Positions 12,809 through 24,402 of a DNA stretch of 64,000 nt are shown here, piece by piece (position 1 is the stretch's first letter; each line of letters begins with the position of its first letter). The translations under genes were made by a program, and so were the position numbers. Source of the stretch: Impatiens glandulifera (Eukaryota > Streptophyta > Magnoliopsida > Ericales > Balsaminaceae); the NCBI RefSeq assembly GCF_907164915.1, contig NC_061862.1, positions 137,631,520 to 137,695,519 on the forward strand, read 5' to 3'. The notes beneath the pieces are model-generated. The model made no database searches, was not told the DNA's origin, and worked only from the letters and a program-made list of their open reading frames with translations.

Positions 12809-13770
12809 TAATCTATAATATCAGCCACAACATTATGTTATCCCAGTGGCTAATAATCTATAATATCAGGCACGACATAATCCTATCGTCGTCTTTAACA
12901 ATCGTATCAACGACCCATTGACAAATGCCGTCGCTGATATTCTTTGCCAAATAAGTTTTATGGCCTTTAAATAACACGCTCTTCTCTCGTTTCTCCTTAA
13001 AAAATTTGAAATTCTCCTAAATATGAAACTGATGATTTTCTTTCAACTAATATCCAATTAGAATCTTCTCAATATATTCTGAGATATCTCCATCTTCAAT
13101 TAGGTAAAAAGAAATTTATGATAAAGATTTTTTAGAAGATCTCGATTGTTTATTGGTTGGAAAAAATCTATTGGTTAGAAACACATTGGTTGGATTTTCT
13201 CTATGATCATCAATCTCTTCTTGACAATCTCCATCATCTTCAATTAGTTAGAATGAATTAATTGAAGATGGAGATTTCCAAGGAGAGCATGGTTGTCTAT
13301 TGGTTAGAAACACTTCTCCTTAAAGAATTTTTTCAATGATCATCAGTCTCTTCTGGGAAATCTCTATCATCTTTAAATAATTAGAATGAATTAATTGAAG
13401 ATAGAGATTTTCAAAAGAGCCTGATTGTCTATTATCTATTCAAGTTGTCCATCAATGTATTTTATTTAATTACTTTGATTATATATTATCGACATATAAA
13501 GTTTTTCTTTCACTACTTAGATAAAAAATGTATATTAAAACATTAGTAGCGTCGACTTTAGGGTAAGCCAACATTAATTCGTCTCCGCCACATTATTAGG
13601 GATGGCGTTAGCATAATAATCAATATTTGGACTATCAACAACCTACTGACAAATGTCGTCGCTAACATTCTTTACCACCCAATCAATGGGGAAGTTCTCT
13701 CTCGAGCGTCAATAACTCACACGTGTCACAACAAACGCGGATCAAGGAGAATAAGATCCTATGAGAGGAG

Positions 13771-13998
13771 ATGGAGCAGATGCGCACACATCAGGAAACT
13801 CTAGAAGCGCATATGGGCGCACAACAAGAAGTTGGGGCACTAAGGATAGCACAACAGGATGCACGACAAGACGCTCTACATGCGCAGATGCGCGCACAAC
13901 AAGAGGCTATAAATGAATTTATGTCTAGGATGCCCCTCCTCCTCAGTAGTACTAGATTGACATACGATTTGAGATTTTTGTATTCCGATTTTTGTTGA
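13771..13998 (+). pseudogene. Gln-rich C-terminal remnant of a CACTA second protein
   Basis: A 75-codon open frame is rich in Gln, Ala, Met and Arg with repeated AQQxA and HAQMRAQQEA phrases and helical periodicity, then MSRMPLLLSST. This resembles the coiled-coil tail of the second (Ptta/En/Spm-type) protein of CACTA elements, usually followed by a short Pro/Ser end and the subterminal repeats, as here. The upstream part of the gene is not recognisable. Inference from composition and position; no catalytic motif is present. Confidence 0.45.
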
Positions 13999-14099
13999 AA
14001 CTTGGATTTGATTTTTATTTATGAATGATCTTTTTTTATGAATGGCCAACATATGAAACAAGTTTAATAAAATTCAAAAAAATACCAAAATTCCGAGAG

Positions 14100-14495
14100 C
14101 TATAATAATCAACGTCGATGTTAGGGTGTGCCGACGTTGATAAAAACAAAATTAACGTCGGCGTTGGTGAATGTTAACTTTAATAAAGGAACTATTAAAG
14201 GTTCAAACAACCCGAGAGAAAACATTATCAATGTCGACTTTAGGGTAAAATTGACGTTGATAAAGAATGATATCAATGTCGGTTTTAGGGTAAAACTGAC
14301 GTTGATAAAGAACGATATCAACATCGGCGTTACGATAAAGTTGACGTTGATAAAGAATGATATCAACGTCGGCACTCCTAACTCCAACATTAATATATTT
14401 TTTTATCAACGTCAGTTCTCCTCCCCTAACGCCGACGTTAATATCATTCTTTATCAACGTCGACTCTCCTCCCTTAACACCGACGTTAATAATCG
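14100..14495. repeat. Palindromic array of GACGTTGAT motifs
   Basis: The left part (to about 14385) repeats TTGACGTTGATAAAGAATGATATCAACGTCGG-type phrases at intervals of about 45-50 bp; the right part (14400-14495) carries the same phrases inverted (TTTATCAACGTCAGTTCTCC). The whole can fold into a large imperfect hairpin centred near 14390. Overlapping open frames on both strands (14121-14562) result from the repeat. It fits the subterminal repeats of a CACTA element. Confidence 0.7.
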
Positions 14496-14639
14496 ATTTT
14501 TGTAAATAGTTTACAATGAAAAAGGAAGGAAGTAAAAAAGGAAAAATATTATTGTTAAACATGAAGGAAGTTCATTTTCATCCATGGTTAATGAGGTAAA
14601 TTTTCGATCTAATATTACAATTGAGGAAAATACATCTAA

Positions 14640-15480
14640 TACTAAAGAATATTAACCTGTTTTAAAATTTCTAAGAGTTGAAATTGATCTTAATACTCTT
14701 TAACGAGATCCCGTAATTTGGATTTCTATATGGAAACAAGCCGTTAGTCACCAAGATGAAATTAGGCAAGCTTAAATTAAAATGAGTCTATAACAATCTA
14801 ATTTGGATGAGTATCTAAGAATGAAGTATGGATCACAAACCCATTATCGTAAATTTCAATATTCATGTTTTGAAAAGTTTCTTTGGTTAGATTACTCTTC
14901 ATCAAAAGATTCAATATTTTGTTTTCCTTGTTTTCCTTACAAAATGAATCACCTCTTAATCATTCATTCACTATTGATGGATTTAATAATTGAAAATTGG
15001 TTAACGATGAAGTTAAATGTCCACTTTTAATGCATGTGGGAGGTCCTACTTCATCACATAGTAATGCAGTGAAATGCGTTGAAGATGAAACTAAGTGAAT
15101 ATATTGACAAAATATTGAATGCCCAAAGTTTAGATAAAGTTCAGAAGAATCGACTGCGACTTAAAATGACAATTGAGAGTATTCGATGGTTTAGTTTATA
15201 AGCTTGTGAATTTAAAGGTCATGATGAATGTAATTTTATAGAGATTATAAAACTTATTGGTCAATTAAATGTTAATATTGGTGATATAGTGTTAGAAAAG
15301 CTCAAAAAAATGCAACATATATTTCATCAATTATTCAGAGAGAAATTTTGCATAGTTTTACAAATTAAGTAAAAAAAAAATCCGTGAAGAAATTGGAGAT
15401 GCGAAGTTCTATATTTTAGTTGATGAAGTTAAAGATGTTAAATTTCATAGATTCGCCCTTAAGTACAACACAAAATGCAA
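14640..15480 (+). pseudogene. hAT transposase remnant (TTF-type zinc finger, DUF4371)
   Basis: A readable frame at 14803-15030 contains SCFEKFLWLDYSSSKDSIFC, which matches the TTF-type zinc-finger start of hAT transposases related to ZMYM1. Upstream (14690-14800) traces of the preceding segment appear with stops. Downstream, VGGPTSSHSNAVKCVED near 15040 and EIGDAKFYILVDE near 15400 match the next conserved blocks in the right order. Several stops and frame changes separate them and the C-terminal dimerisation domain is absent, so the gene is dead and truncated. No hAT termini or 8-bp target duplication were found. Confidence 0.75.
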
Positions 15481-15631
15481 AGCAAATGAGAGATAAACAT
15501 AAGAGTAAAGAAGAGAGAAGATTGCCAACATAATTGAAAATGTTATTAAACTTGAAGATATGTTTTGACTTACAAATACTTGGAAAAGCTCCTAAACAAC
15601 TTAGAGTATGCTTCAATGGACCTAGGATGAA

Positions 15632-16360
15632 ACTGTTGAGAAAAAATCTAATCTAAACACATGATAAAAGAAGATATAAATATAAAGTGGTAAAGAATAA
15701 TAAAGAACACAAGATATAACGAGGTTCGGCCAACAATGCCTACATCCTCGGGGAGTCGTCCATTCTATTGATTTTCCATGGAATAATGGTCCAAGTAACC
15801 CTATGTTACAATGTATCTATTTATAGGAGTACATCAAAATCCAAAAGACTAAACTACTACTCCTAAGCCCAATAAAGTCTTAAAGCCCAATAAAGTCTTA
15901 AAGCCCAATTACAATATATAAACTCTAATTAAATATGAGCCCAAAACCCAACCGAAACTTCTTGTGAGAGTATCAAGACGTTAATGCAAGTGGAGCTTGG
16001 ATGGATCTTAAGGGCTGCTTTCTATAAAGGATAGTTGGAATGACTAACCTAACATATGCCCAAAAATGATCTTAAATAGTAGAGTCTAAGGGGCGGTTTT
16101 AAAACCACCACTTAATTAATCCCCTAACTACCTGAGTTTGTTTTGGATTACTTGGGTTGAGTCATAGAGAATGGTTACAACTAACTAATAGTATAGTTGT
16201 TGTTTCACTTTGAACGATGGTTCCTCACGTACGGGAGGTAGCTCCAGTTATTCGGTTTGGAAATTTTGGCCAACTTTCTTGGCTCAGCCACACTCCGACG
16301 GATCTCCTAACCTGCACACGATGGCTGACACTTTGAGACTACTTTCAAATGAATTTGTAT
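15632..16360. mobile_element. LTR-like or TRIM-like remnant
   Basis: Sequence starting TGTTGAGAAAAAATC directly follows the dead hAT gene. It contains ACGAGGTTCGGCCAACAATG followed by CCTACATCCTCGG, a phrase familiar from many dicot LTR-type repeats. No matching second LTR, target duplication or defined right end was found, so this is only a likely assignment. Confidence 0.35.
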
Positions 16361-17545
16361 TGAATCACGGTCATTTTGGTATATTATAGGCCTCGTTTGA
16401 TGCTAAGTGGAGTCCATAGTAGTTGATTGACTCCAAGGTATCCAAATTGATATACATATGACTATTTGAAAAAAAAACTGAAATATGGACACTGCCTATA
16501 TTTTGAATCAAACAATGAATAGGAATAATACCATATTTACATACCAGCTTGATTAGAGATGTCAAATTTAGTTTGACAAAATGTGTTATATTTACAGTTT
16601 GTTTATGTTAGAATCAAAACACTCCCTCCACAATCAAAACTATTTCTCCTTTCAATGTTTTATTGGGTGGATATTTTATTTTTGTGTGGATCTCTTGTAT
16701 AAATCTCTTGTTTTTATCTTTGTTTTCTGTGGATCTGGAAGGTGTAGGATATGTTGCATCTAATAGCTTAGAATTTGGCTCAAATATGACCATTCATTCA
16801 TATATTATAATAAATTGTCTTTGTTGTTGGAAATTATTAATTATAATAGCTTGTTTTTACTCTTATAAATTATAATAGCTTAGAATTTGTTTCAACATTA
16901 ATTAATTTACCTTCTGTAAACACATTATTAATTTGGAATTGTAAAAATACATTATAAACTTATTAATTTGTATTATGTAAAAACACATTATGAACTTCAA
17001 TTGAAACCTTGGATATTAGTTGAAATTATTCTTTGATTTTTTTTTTTTATCAATACTCATTAATTTATCTTCTAAAAATTGGGTTATTTTTTTTAGGGGG
17101 GGGAGGTGGTGGTGGTTAAACTATATTAGAAAACATTTTTAACTGTTTTGATTTGTTATTTTGGGGTTATAAACTATATTTGGAACATATTAAATTAGTA
17201 GATATTAATGATTTTAGCTATTTCGGTAAAACAATTACTGAATTGATTATTTGATTTATATCCATTCCATTTTGCATATTAGTGATACTAGACTAATAAA
17301 TTAAAAATTATATCCATTCTATGGGTGCATTAGTCACTATACAGATTTTTGTTTTATATTTACTATGCATCTATGTTTCTCATAAATACTTTGTTTAAGT
17401 GTAGGCTTTAAGCTACAATGGAGCAAGAACAAACAATTCAAGCGTGTCATTGAATGCGAGTGATGTGCAATATTTGGGAGATTCTCAACAATATATCAAG
17501 TTGAAACTCCATAGATTGGGATGCTCTTCTAATCTGAAAAAAAAG
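16361..17545. other. Stretch without a supported gene
   Basis: AT-rich sequence with only short open frames of no family resemblance. A G-run with a GGTGGTGGTGG stretch lies at 17096-17118. The part after 17400 may belong to the 5' end of the FAR1-like pseudogene, but I could not align it. Confidence 0.5.
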
Positions 17546-17549
17546 TTAG

Positions 17550-19440
17550 TTGTTTTTACCAATCCTACACCGAAGGTGTTTTGGAATTTACAAACATATT
17601 TCTATAAAAGGAAATGATGGCCAACCAAAGTATTTATGCTTTGGATGTTCTAAGAACCTTAAGTCTGCTAGTAAAATAAATTATTCTTTTTATCCTAGAC
17701 GTTCTGGTAGAACAGATGGTAAAGCACGGGTTAATATCATGGTTAATAATGATAATTTATTTGAAATTACAAGTCTACAACTTGTACATATTCATCCATT
17801 AAGTTCAAGGAAGTCAAGACACTTTATGTTTTATAAAGTATTAGACGAAACGAAGAGAAAATTAAAGTTGAACAACCAAGCGGGAATTACATTGAGCAAG
17901 AGTTTTAAATCATTTGTTGTTGAAGTTGATGGTTTTGAAAATTTTTTATTTGATGAGAAAAAAGTATCAAAATTATGTGGTCGAAACACGTGGATTGAGA
18001 CTTAGGAATGGTGATGCGGAAGCCTTTAATAATCATTTTTCTCGTATGCAAAATTGAAATTTTAAATTTTTTATATGATTGATGTAGATGATGATAGTTG
18101 AATACAAAATATATTTTGAGCTGATGCAAGATTAAGGTTGCGTATGAGTATTTTCTAGATGTTATTACAATTGATATTAATTATTTAACTAATGCATATG
18201 ATATGTCTTTTTCTCTATTTGTTTGAGAAAATTATCATTGTGAATTCGTGTTGCTTGGTTGTGGTTTGATTTCAAAAGAAGATTTAGAAAATTTTACTAG
18301 GTTATTTAAATAATGATTAACTTGTATGGGTGCTCGAGCTCCACAAGGTATTATTACTGATCAATGTAAAGACATAGAAATTGCAATTCTTGAAGTATTT
18401 TCAAACACTTATCACTGTTTATGTCTTTAGCATATCATGAAAATATTTTATCCAAGTTTAATAGCAATGACAAATATAAGTTGATAAAGAACAAATTAAA
18501 GAATGTTGTCTACATTTCATTGACTTCTAATGAATGTGAGAGTAACTAGAATAAATTAATTGATAAATTCAATTTGAGAGAAATGATTGGTTGAATTGTT
18601 TATAAGAAATATGTCATAAGTGGTTGCTAAATTTTTTGAAAGATAAATTTTTGGGTTGGGATGTTAAAGAGTCAAAGAAGTGAGAGTAATGCATTCTTGA
18701 TGGGTATGGTCATTCCAAAACAACATTGAAATAGTTTGTTGAACAGTATGACAATACCATGAAAAATAAGATTAAAAAAGAAAAAAACTTCTTATTTTAT
18801 GACTTATAATTCTTGCTTTCTGGTCATTAGTGCTTATTCAATTGAGATGCAATTTCAAAATATTTTCTCCAATAAGATATTCTCAAAGATTCAAAATGTA
18901 ATTAGAGCTTTGGTGTATTATAACACTTAATCAGTAAACTAATAAGGGTCCATTATTGTGTTTAAAGTGATAGAAATAGTCTTTGGAAAGGGGTACAAAT
19001 GGAAAGGACATTCCATTTTGGATGCACTATAACGAGTCATAGTGTGAGATAAAATATTTGTGTCACCTCTTTGAATTTTGAGGAATTGTGTATAGACATT
19101 TGATTTATGTTATTTTCGACTAAAAGTCCTAGTTTCTGACACATATGTTCTAAATCGATGGTGAAAATATATTAAACGTGGGTATCAAGGAATCACAAAT
19201 ATTTATGATTACGCCTATCATATTGAGGAAGATAGATGAAGAAAAATAGACTACATCCATTGTGGAATGAAGTCTCAGATCTTGAGTCAAGAAATGACGA
19301 GAGCTTATTCATTGTAGAGGAGATATTGAAAAAACTAAAATAGAGGTTAATTGATGTTAATGAAATTCATTCATTGGAGGGTAATGAGAATGGAGTTGCG
19401 AAGATGTTACACATCCCATTGAAAGTAAGGTCCCGACAAA
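17550..19440 (+). pseudogene. FAR1-RELATED SEQUENCE / MULE transposase-like pseudogene
   Basis: The open frame 17550-18005 carries a FAR1-type DNA-binding domain: a DGKARVNIMV segment, then LVHIHPLSS where functional proteins have EHNHxLxxP, and AGITLSKSF plus a VENF-like stretch typical of the linker. Past its stop, blocks in the right order but in different frames follow: GDAEAFNNHFSRMQN (18010), VLLGCGLISKEDLENF (18250), APQGIITDQ (18340), SQRSES-like (18675) and QFQNIFSNK (18850). These match the MULE transposase core and C-terminal region of FAR1/FRS proteins. Many stops and indels make it a pseudogene. FRS proteins are domesticated transposases acting as transcription factors; whether this copy comes from an FRS gene or an active MULE is open. 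Confidence 0.75.
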
Positions 19441-19990
19441 AATAAAACAATTCAAGATTTAGGAAAAAGACGACGATCAAACGCCGGAAAAATATTTAGA
19501 TTTTATTTTCAGTAATTATTTATTCTAGTTTTTTTTTAAAGTGAATTTAATATATATAAATATATTATAGCAAGCATATATATCAGCTTTGAACCATAAA
19601 ATCGAAACATTTGATACTTAGTCTAGTCAAAATGTAGTCAAAATGTAAGTCAAATACATAAAATTCATTGAATTTTTTATTTGTCATTTTCAACTTTAAT
19701 TGTAAAAGTTGTATTAATCTTCTTTTTTTAGTTAGGCTGTAGAAATTTGATTGTATGTTCTACAGGACAGAATTGACATAGACAAAAATTGATAGTATCC
19801 ATGAAAATAGTGATACAAGATAAGAAGATGCATCAATTAACATTTTTTTACTGGAAATTTTTTGTAAAACCATCTTTTACTCAACTATGGTGATCATTTC
19901 ATAGATAATATGCTTTTTTGGTACTTAGAATATTAGGTGATATGTATTGTTATTTGTTACGATCATTATTCAATTGAAAGATATCTGTTT

Positions 19991-20274
19991 TGGTAATTTT
20001 ATCTCGTAACAATTACACGTAAATATTATATGAATGCAATACAATGAAAACAAATACAATAGATTATTTAATGAAATGAAGAAGAGTCTTCTCGTTTGCT
20101 CTGAGGCCTGTGAAATTACAGTTCCTTTAAAACAATTTCACCGTCTCCCGTTTGTGTTGGAGAGTTTCGTCGGTGGCTACTTCCCGTGGTACAACGGAAC
20201 ATGCAATGATTTAACACAAAAACTATTAGAATAACGGACTTAGAAAAAAGTACCTGAATCATAATCACCGGGTT
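19991..20274 (-). repeat. 3' LTR, part alignable with 5' LTR
   Basis: Terminal part of the 3' LTR on the minus strand. It shares CGTCTCCCGTTTGTG, GGAGAGTTTCGTCGGTG and TACAACGGAAC with 25847-26143. The edge at 19991 fits a CA terminus on the coding strand (TTACCA). The LTR probably extends to about 21370, but there is no second copy to set that boundary. Confidence 0.7.
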
Positions 20275-20591
20275 TTATACAGAAATGGTTGAGTCAAGAA
20301 ACTCGAAGAACACTCACAAAGACTTTTGAAATTTTAGAGTGAGAAGTGATAAGATAATGTGTGAAGAGGAATAGAAGGTGAAGGGATATTTATAGTTGAA
20401 AATTAAACTCTAAATCATTAATTAATTCTTTAATTCAACCGCTACTAATCTGTCATTCATCCATCCAATGGTTATCATTGCTTGTCTTTTCATTATTATT
20501 GCAAATTACATCAAATAATAAGTATTTTTTAGTTGCAATAGAAATTAACACCATGCATTAATGTTAATTGTAACAATTAACAAATTCATAT

Positions 20592-20850
20592 TATTTGGAT
20601 TAAATTTCAACTTAATTCACAATGAATTTGATGTGAATTTCATTTGGATTAATTTCACCTTAATTCACATTTGAATTTGGTGTGAATTTCATTTGGATTA
20701 AATTTCACCATTAATTCACATTTGAATTTGATGCAAATTTTATTTGGATTAAATTTTACCATTAATTCATATTTGAATTTGGTGTGAATTTCATTTGGAT
20801 TAAATTTTACCATTAATTCATATTTGAATTTGTGGTGAATTTTTGCAAAA
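20592..20850. repeat. About 60-bp tandem repeat within the copia LTR
   Basis: About four units of TTAATTCACATTTGAATTTG(G/A)TGTGAATTTCATTTGGATTAAATTTCACCA type, described here by its parts. Copies differ mainly by C/T changes and 1-3 bp indels. Confidence 0.8.
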
Positions 20851-23426
20851 ATATCATTTCTATTTAATTAATGGAATTAGTTTAATTCTAAAAATCATCC
20901 ACATTAATGGAAACTGAAAGAATAACCCGATGAAAGGTTCCTCATTGGAATTCTATATAGGATAGGTAGGTGTAACCCTTTAAATCTTCTCTTATGAAAG
21001 TATATAACTTTACTAGCCGATTAATAGACTCGATGTTCGTGAACTATTCTGCCTTTTATGTAAACGATTATACACTTTCACATAGAATTCTTCTCGATAC
21101 ATGTCAATTCTCATGATTGTGTTTCCATGAACACCCGTCTGGTTTAGTGAGAGGGTCTACAATTGAGCTGTGAAATTCTTTCAAAGCGGCCCACCTCTTT
21201 CTTACATAGGTGATCTCTTTGTTCACAAAGAATTATTGAAAGCGTGTGTGTTTATCCTTTCCCGAAATGCTATTTTATCGTAGTATTTTTCACCCATAAC
21301 AATCTACCAAGTTTAGTACAGTTAGGTTGTCTTATTGAACCTAGTTCTTGGGATCTTCAGTCATCATAGGTTAGGTTTTCCTTCATACTAACTTATTATA
21401 GGCTTAAGTCTCATTCCTTGTGAGGACTTTAACACCAAATCTATGTTTAACCCTTTGGTTAGCGGATCCGTAATATTATCTTTTGATTTTACGTAATCAA
21501 TTGATATAATTCCAATAGAGAGTAGTTGTCTAATGATATTATGTGTATGACATATATGTCTAGACTTACCATTATACATACAACTTTTCGTTCGTCCAAT
21601 CGCAGATTGACTATCACAATGAATAAAAATTTATGATACGGGTTTAAACCACATGAGTATATCTTTTAACAATAGACGTAACCACACTTGTCAAGAGCTA
21701 TAAATTCAGATTTCATCATGGATCTAGCAATAACAGTTTATTTAGAAGATTTCTAAGATATAGTTGCACCTCTAAGTGTAAATACATGTCCACTTGTTGA
21801 CTTAAAGTCTTTCATATTTGTATCAGTGTATCATTCGATAACAACAGGATGTCTCGTGTAGTGCAAACAATAATCAATAGTATTTCTCAATTACCTAAGA
21901 TATCGTACAATAGATTTCCAATGTTTATTACCCAAATTACTCGTGTATCTACTTAGTTTGTTTACTACATAGGCTATGTCTGGTCTTATACAACTCATTA
22001 AGTACATTAAACTCTCAATTATTTGAGAATATTCGAATTGAGAAACACTCTCTCCGTAATTTTTAGATATATGTTGACTCGTATCTATCGGGGTCTTAGC
22101 CAATGCAAAATCATCCTTGTTTAATTTTCAAGGATCTTATCCACATAATGTGATTGAATTAGAACTATCATTTCCGATGTTTTAATCATTTTGATTCCAA
22201 GAATCACATCATTCAATTCCATATGTTTCATGTCAAATTTTGAATTTAACATACCTTTAGTTCATTTAACCATTTTATCATTACTTCCAATTATAAGTAC
22301 GTTACATACAGACATAAAATGACATAACCATTTTTTGTGTCTTTAATATAAATACATTTATCACATTCATTGATCTTAAATCCATTTGAGATCATAACAT
22401 GATCAAATTTCTCATGCCATTGTTTTGGAGCTTGTTTTAATCCATACAAAGATTTAACTAATTTGCAAACTTTATTTTCTTTCCCTTGAGAAGAAAACTC
22501 TTGAGGTTGATCTATGTAAATTTCTTCTTTCAAGTCTCCATTTAAGAAAGTTGTTTTTACGTGTATTTGATAAACTTCTAGATTGAGAAAAGAAACAATC
22601 GCAACAATCAATCAAATAAAGTTATTCTCGTAACTGGAGAATATGTATCGAAATAATCAAGACTTTCTCGTTGGCGATATCCTTTTACCACCAGTCTTGC
22701 CTTATATTTATCAATTGATCCATCCTTTCATTTTTCCTTTTTGAAAAACTAATGGCAACCTAGTAGTTTATTTCCTGTAGGCAGATCCACTAGTTCTCAT
22801 GTATGGTTTTTCAAAATATATTATATTTCACTATTAATTTCCTTTTTCCTATTAAGGCCCTTCAGACGAGATAATTGCCTCATTATACGTTTGAGGTTCA
22901 ATTTTCATCATGAAAATAATAAAATCTGAACCAAATGTTTTTTTCCGTTCTAACCCGTTTACTTTGTCTAAGTTCAACCTCAACTTCATTCTCATTTTCT
23001 TGTTCATCTAGTTCGAGAAATCTTTTTGAAGAACGTTGTTCTTCATTAGACTTATATGGAAGTACATGTTCAAAGAACGATGCATTTCTCGATTCTATTA
23101 TCGCATTCTTATAAATATCCGGAATGTCTAATTTAAACACAAGAAAACGATAAACACTACTTTTATGTGCATATCCAATAAATATACAATCAATAGTTTT
23201 GTCCAACTTTTATCTTTTTAAGTAATGGTACAGATACCTTAACTAGACATCCCCTTATTCGTAAGTATTCATATCATGGTTTTCTTTAATTCCATAACTC
23301 ATATGAACTCTTATCTAGCTTCTTTCATGTAACCTTATTTAAAAGGTAATTAGTCGTCAAAATAGCTTCTCCCACATGTTCTATGGTAGACCAGAACTTA
23401 ATAGAAGTGAATTCATCATTTCTTTT

Positions 23427-23803
23427 CCAATAAACCTTCGCAATTAACCCTTTCCAACACTTAGAATTATTTTTAATTTTTTTTTGGGAAGAGTCAAAAC
23501 CGAAGGTTTATAGAAAAACCTTCGCAATTAACAATTTGGGGAAAGTTAAAACTGAAGGTTTTCTAATAAACCTTCGTAATTACCCAATTTCCAACACTTC
23601 GAATTATTTTTGGTTTTTTGGGAATAGTCAAAGTCGAAGGTTTATTGGAAAACCTTCAGTAAAAACTTATATCACCGAAGGTTTTAAACACCTCTCGGAA
23701 TCTAATTTTAATAACGAAAGATTTCTTCATCTCAAGACCAATACCGGAAGTTTTCTAATACTCTCGGTAAACTATGTCGGTAAAGGTCCCTTTTTTACTA
23801 GTG
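23427..23803 (-). mobile_element. CACTA-derived fragment inserted in copia integrase
   Basis: The right end, read on the minus strand, is CACTAGTAAAAAAGGGACC, a typical CACTA terminal inverted repeat. Next to it and through the insert run repeated (A)CCGAAGGTTTnnAAAACCTTCG phrases like subterminal repeats. The left end (near 23427) shows no matching terminus, so the element is truncated. It splits the copia integrase frame between the GVAERKNRT-like and KEMMNSLL blocks. The 98-codon open frame inside it (23536-23832) has no family resemblance. Confidence 0.7.
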
Positions 23804-24289
23804 TTTTCCTCTCAGTTGTACCGTTTTGTTAAGTCAAATAAGGTGTAATCATCTCATGGATTATACCATGTTGAGCACATAGCTCGGTAAAGGTAATTCA
23901 TATTCACCTCATCTATCACTGCTTAACACCTTAATCTTTTTACCATATTGGTTTTCAACCTCATCTTTATAGATAGTGAATTTCTCCATTGCTTCATCTT
24001 ACTTTTAAGAATATATACATAATAATACTTTGTGTTATCAACAATAAACTAATGATGTATTTTCCTCCACCACGTGTCGGTGTTCCTTTAAAATCACACA
24101 CATCTATATGAATTAAATCAAGAGGTCAATTACTTCTTTCAACGTTTTGAAAAGATGATCTCGTCAATTTCACTTCAATAAAAATTTCACACTTGTGTTT
24201 CTTATTTATTTCGAATGTAGGTAAACTCTTCAGTTTTATTAATCAATGCATAGAATCATAATTAATATGACATAGTCTACCATGTCATA

Positions 24290-24402
24290 AAATGGAAAAG
24301 TTGGGTTAAGAGACCAAAAGGTCACGGGTTCGATTCCATCTTGAAGCGCTTTGAGTTTAAGCGGAAAACCATGGATGTGGGGTGTCATGCTAGTTCTTCT
24401 TT
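24290..24402 (+). repeat. SINE-like tRNA-derived unit
   Basis: TGGAAAAGTTGGGTTAAGAGACC followed by AAAAGGTCACGGGTTCGATTCC looks like a tRNA-derived Pol III promoter: a box-A-like TGGNNAAGTTGGG and a clear box B GGTTCGATTCC at 24327-24337. It interrupts the copia protease/integrase frame. The phrase closely resembles plant SINE heads. No clear poly-A tail or target duplication was seen. Confidence 0.6.

Larger units (their letters stand above)
11750..14500 (+). mobile_element. Decayed CACTA-type transposon remnant
   Basis: Blocks at 11770-12060, 12800-12960 and 13550-13680 carry degenerate copies of phrases such as GTCGTGGCTAATAATCTATAATATCAG and CATTGACAAATGCCGTCGCTGA. They are followed by a Gln-rich coding remnant (13771-13945) and a dense inverted-repeat array (14100-14495). 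This layout resembles the subterminal repeats and second gene of plant CACTA (En/Spm) elements. No CACTA terminus is visible at either end, so the class is inferred and the borders are approximate. A Helitron is inserted at 12068-12808. Confidence 0.5.

Noticed and set aside
14121..14562. Open frames of 89-125 codons on both strands
   Set aside because: They read the GACGTTGAT array; proteins are simple repeats of NVxFxxKLTLIKNDI type.
15632..17494. TGTTGAGAA at 15632 and TTCTCAACA near 17487 as ends of one 1.86-kb LTR
   Set aside because: The inverted ends match, but there is no target duplication and the right end falls in sequence leading into the FAR1-like gene; probably chance.
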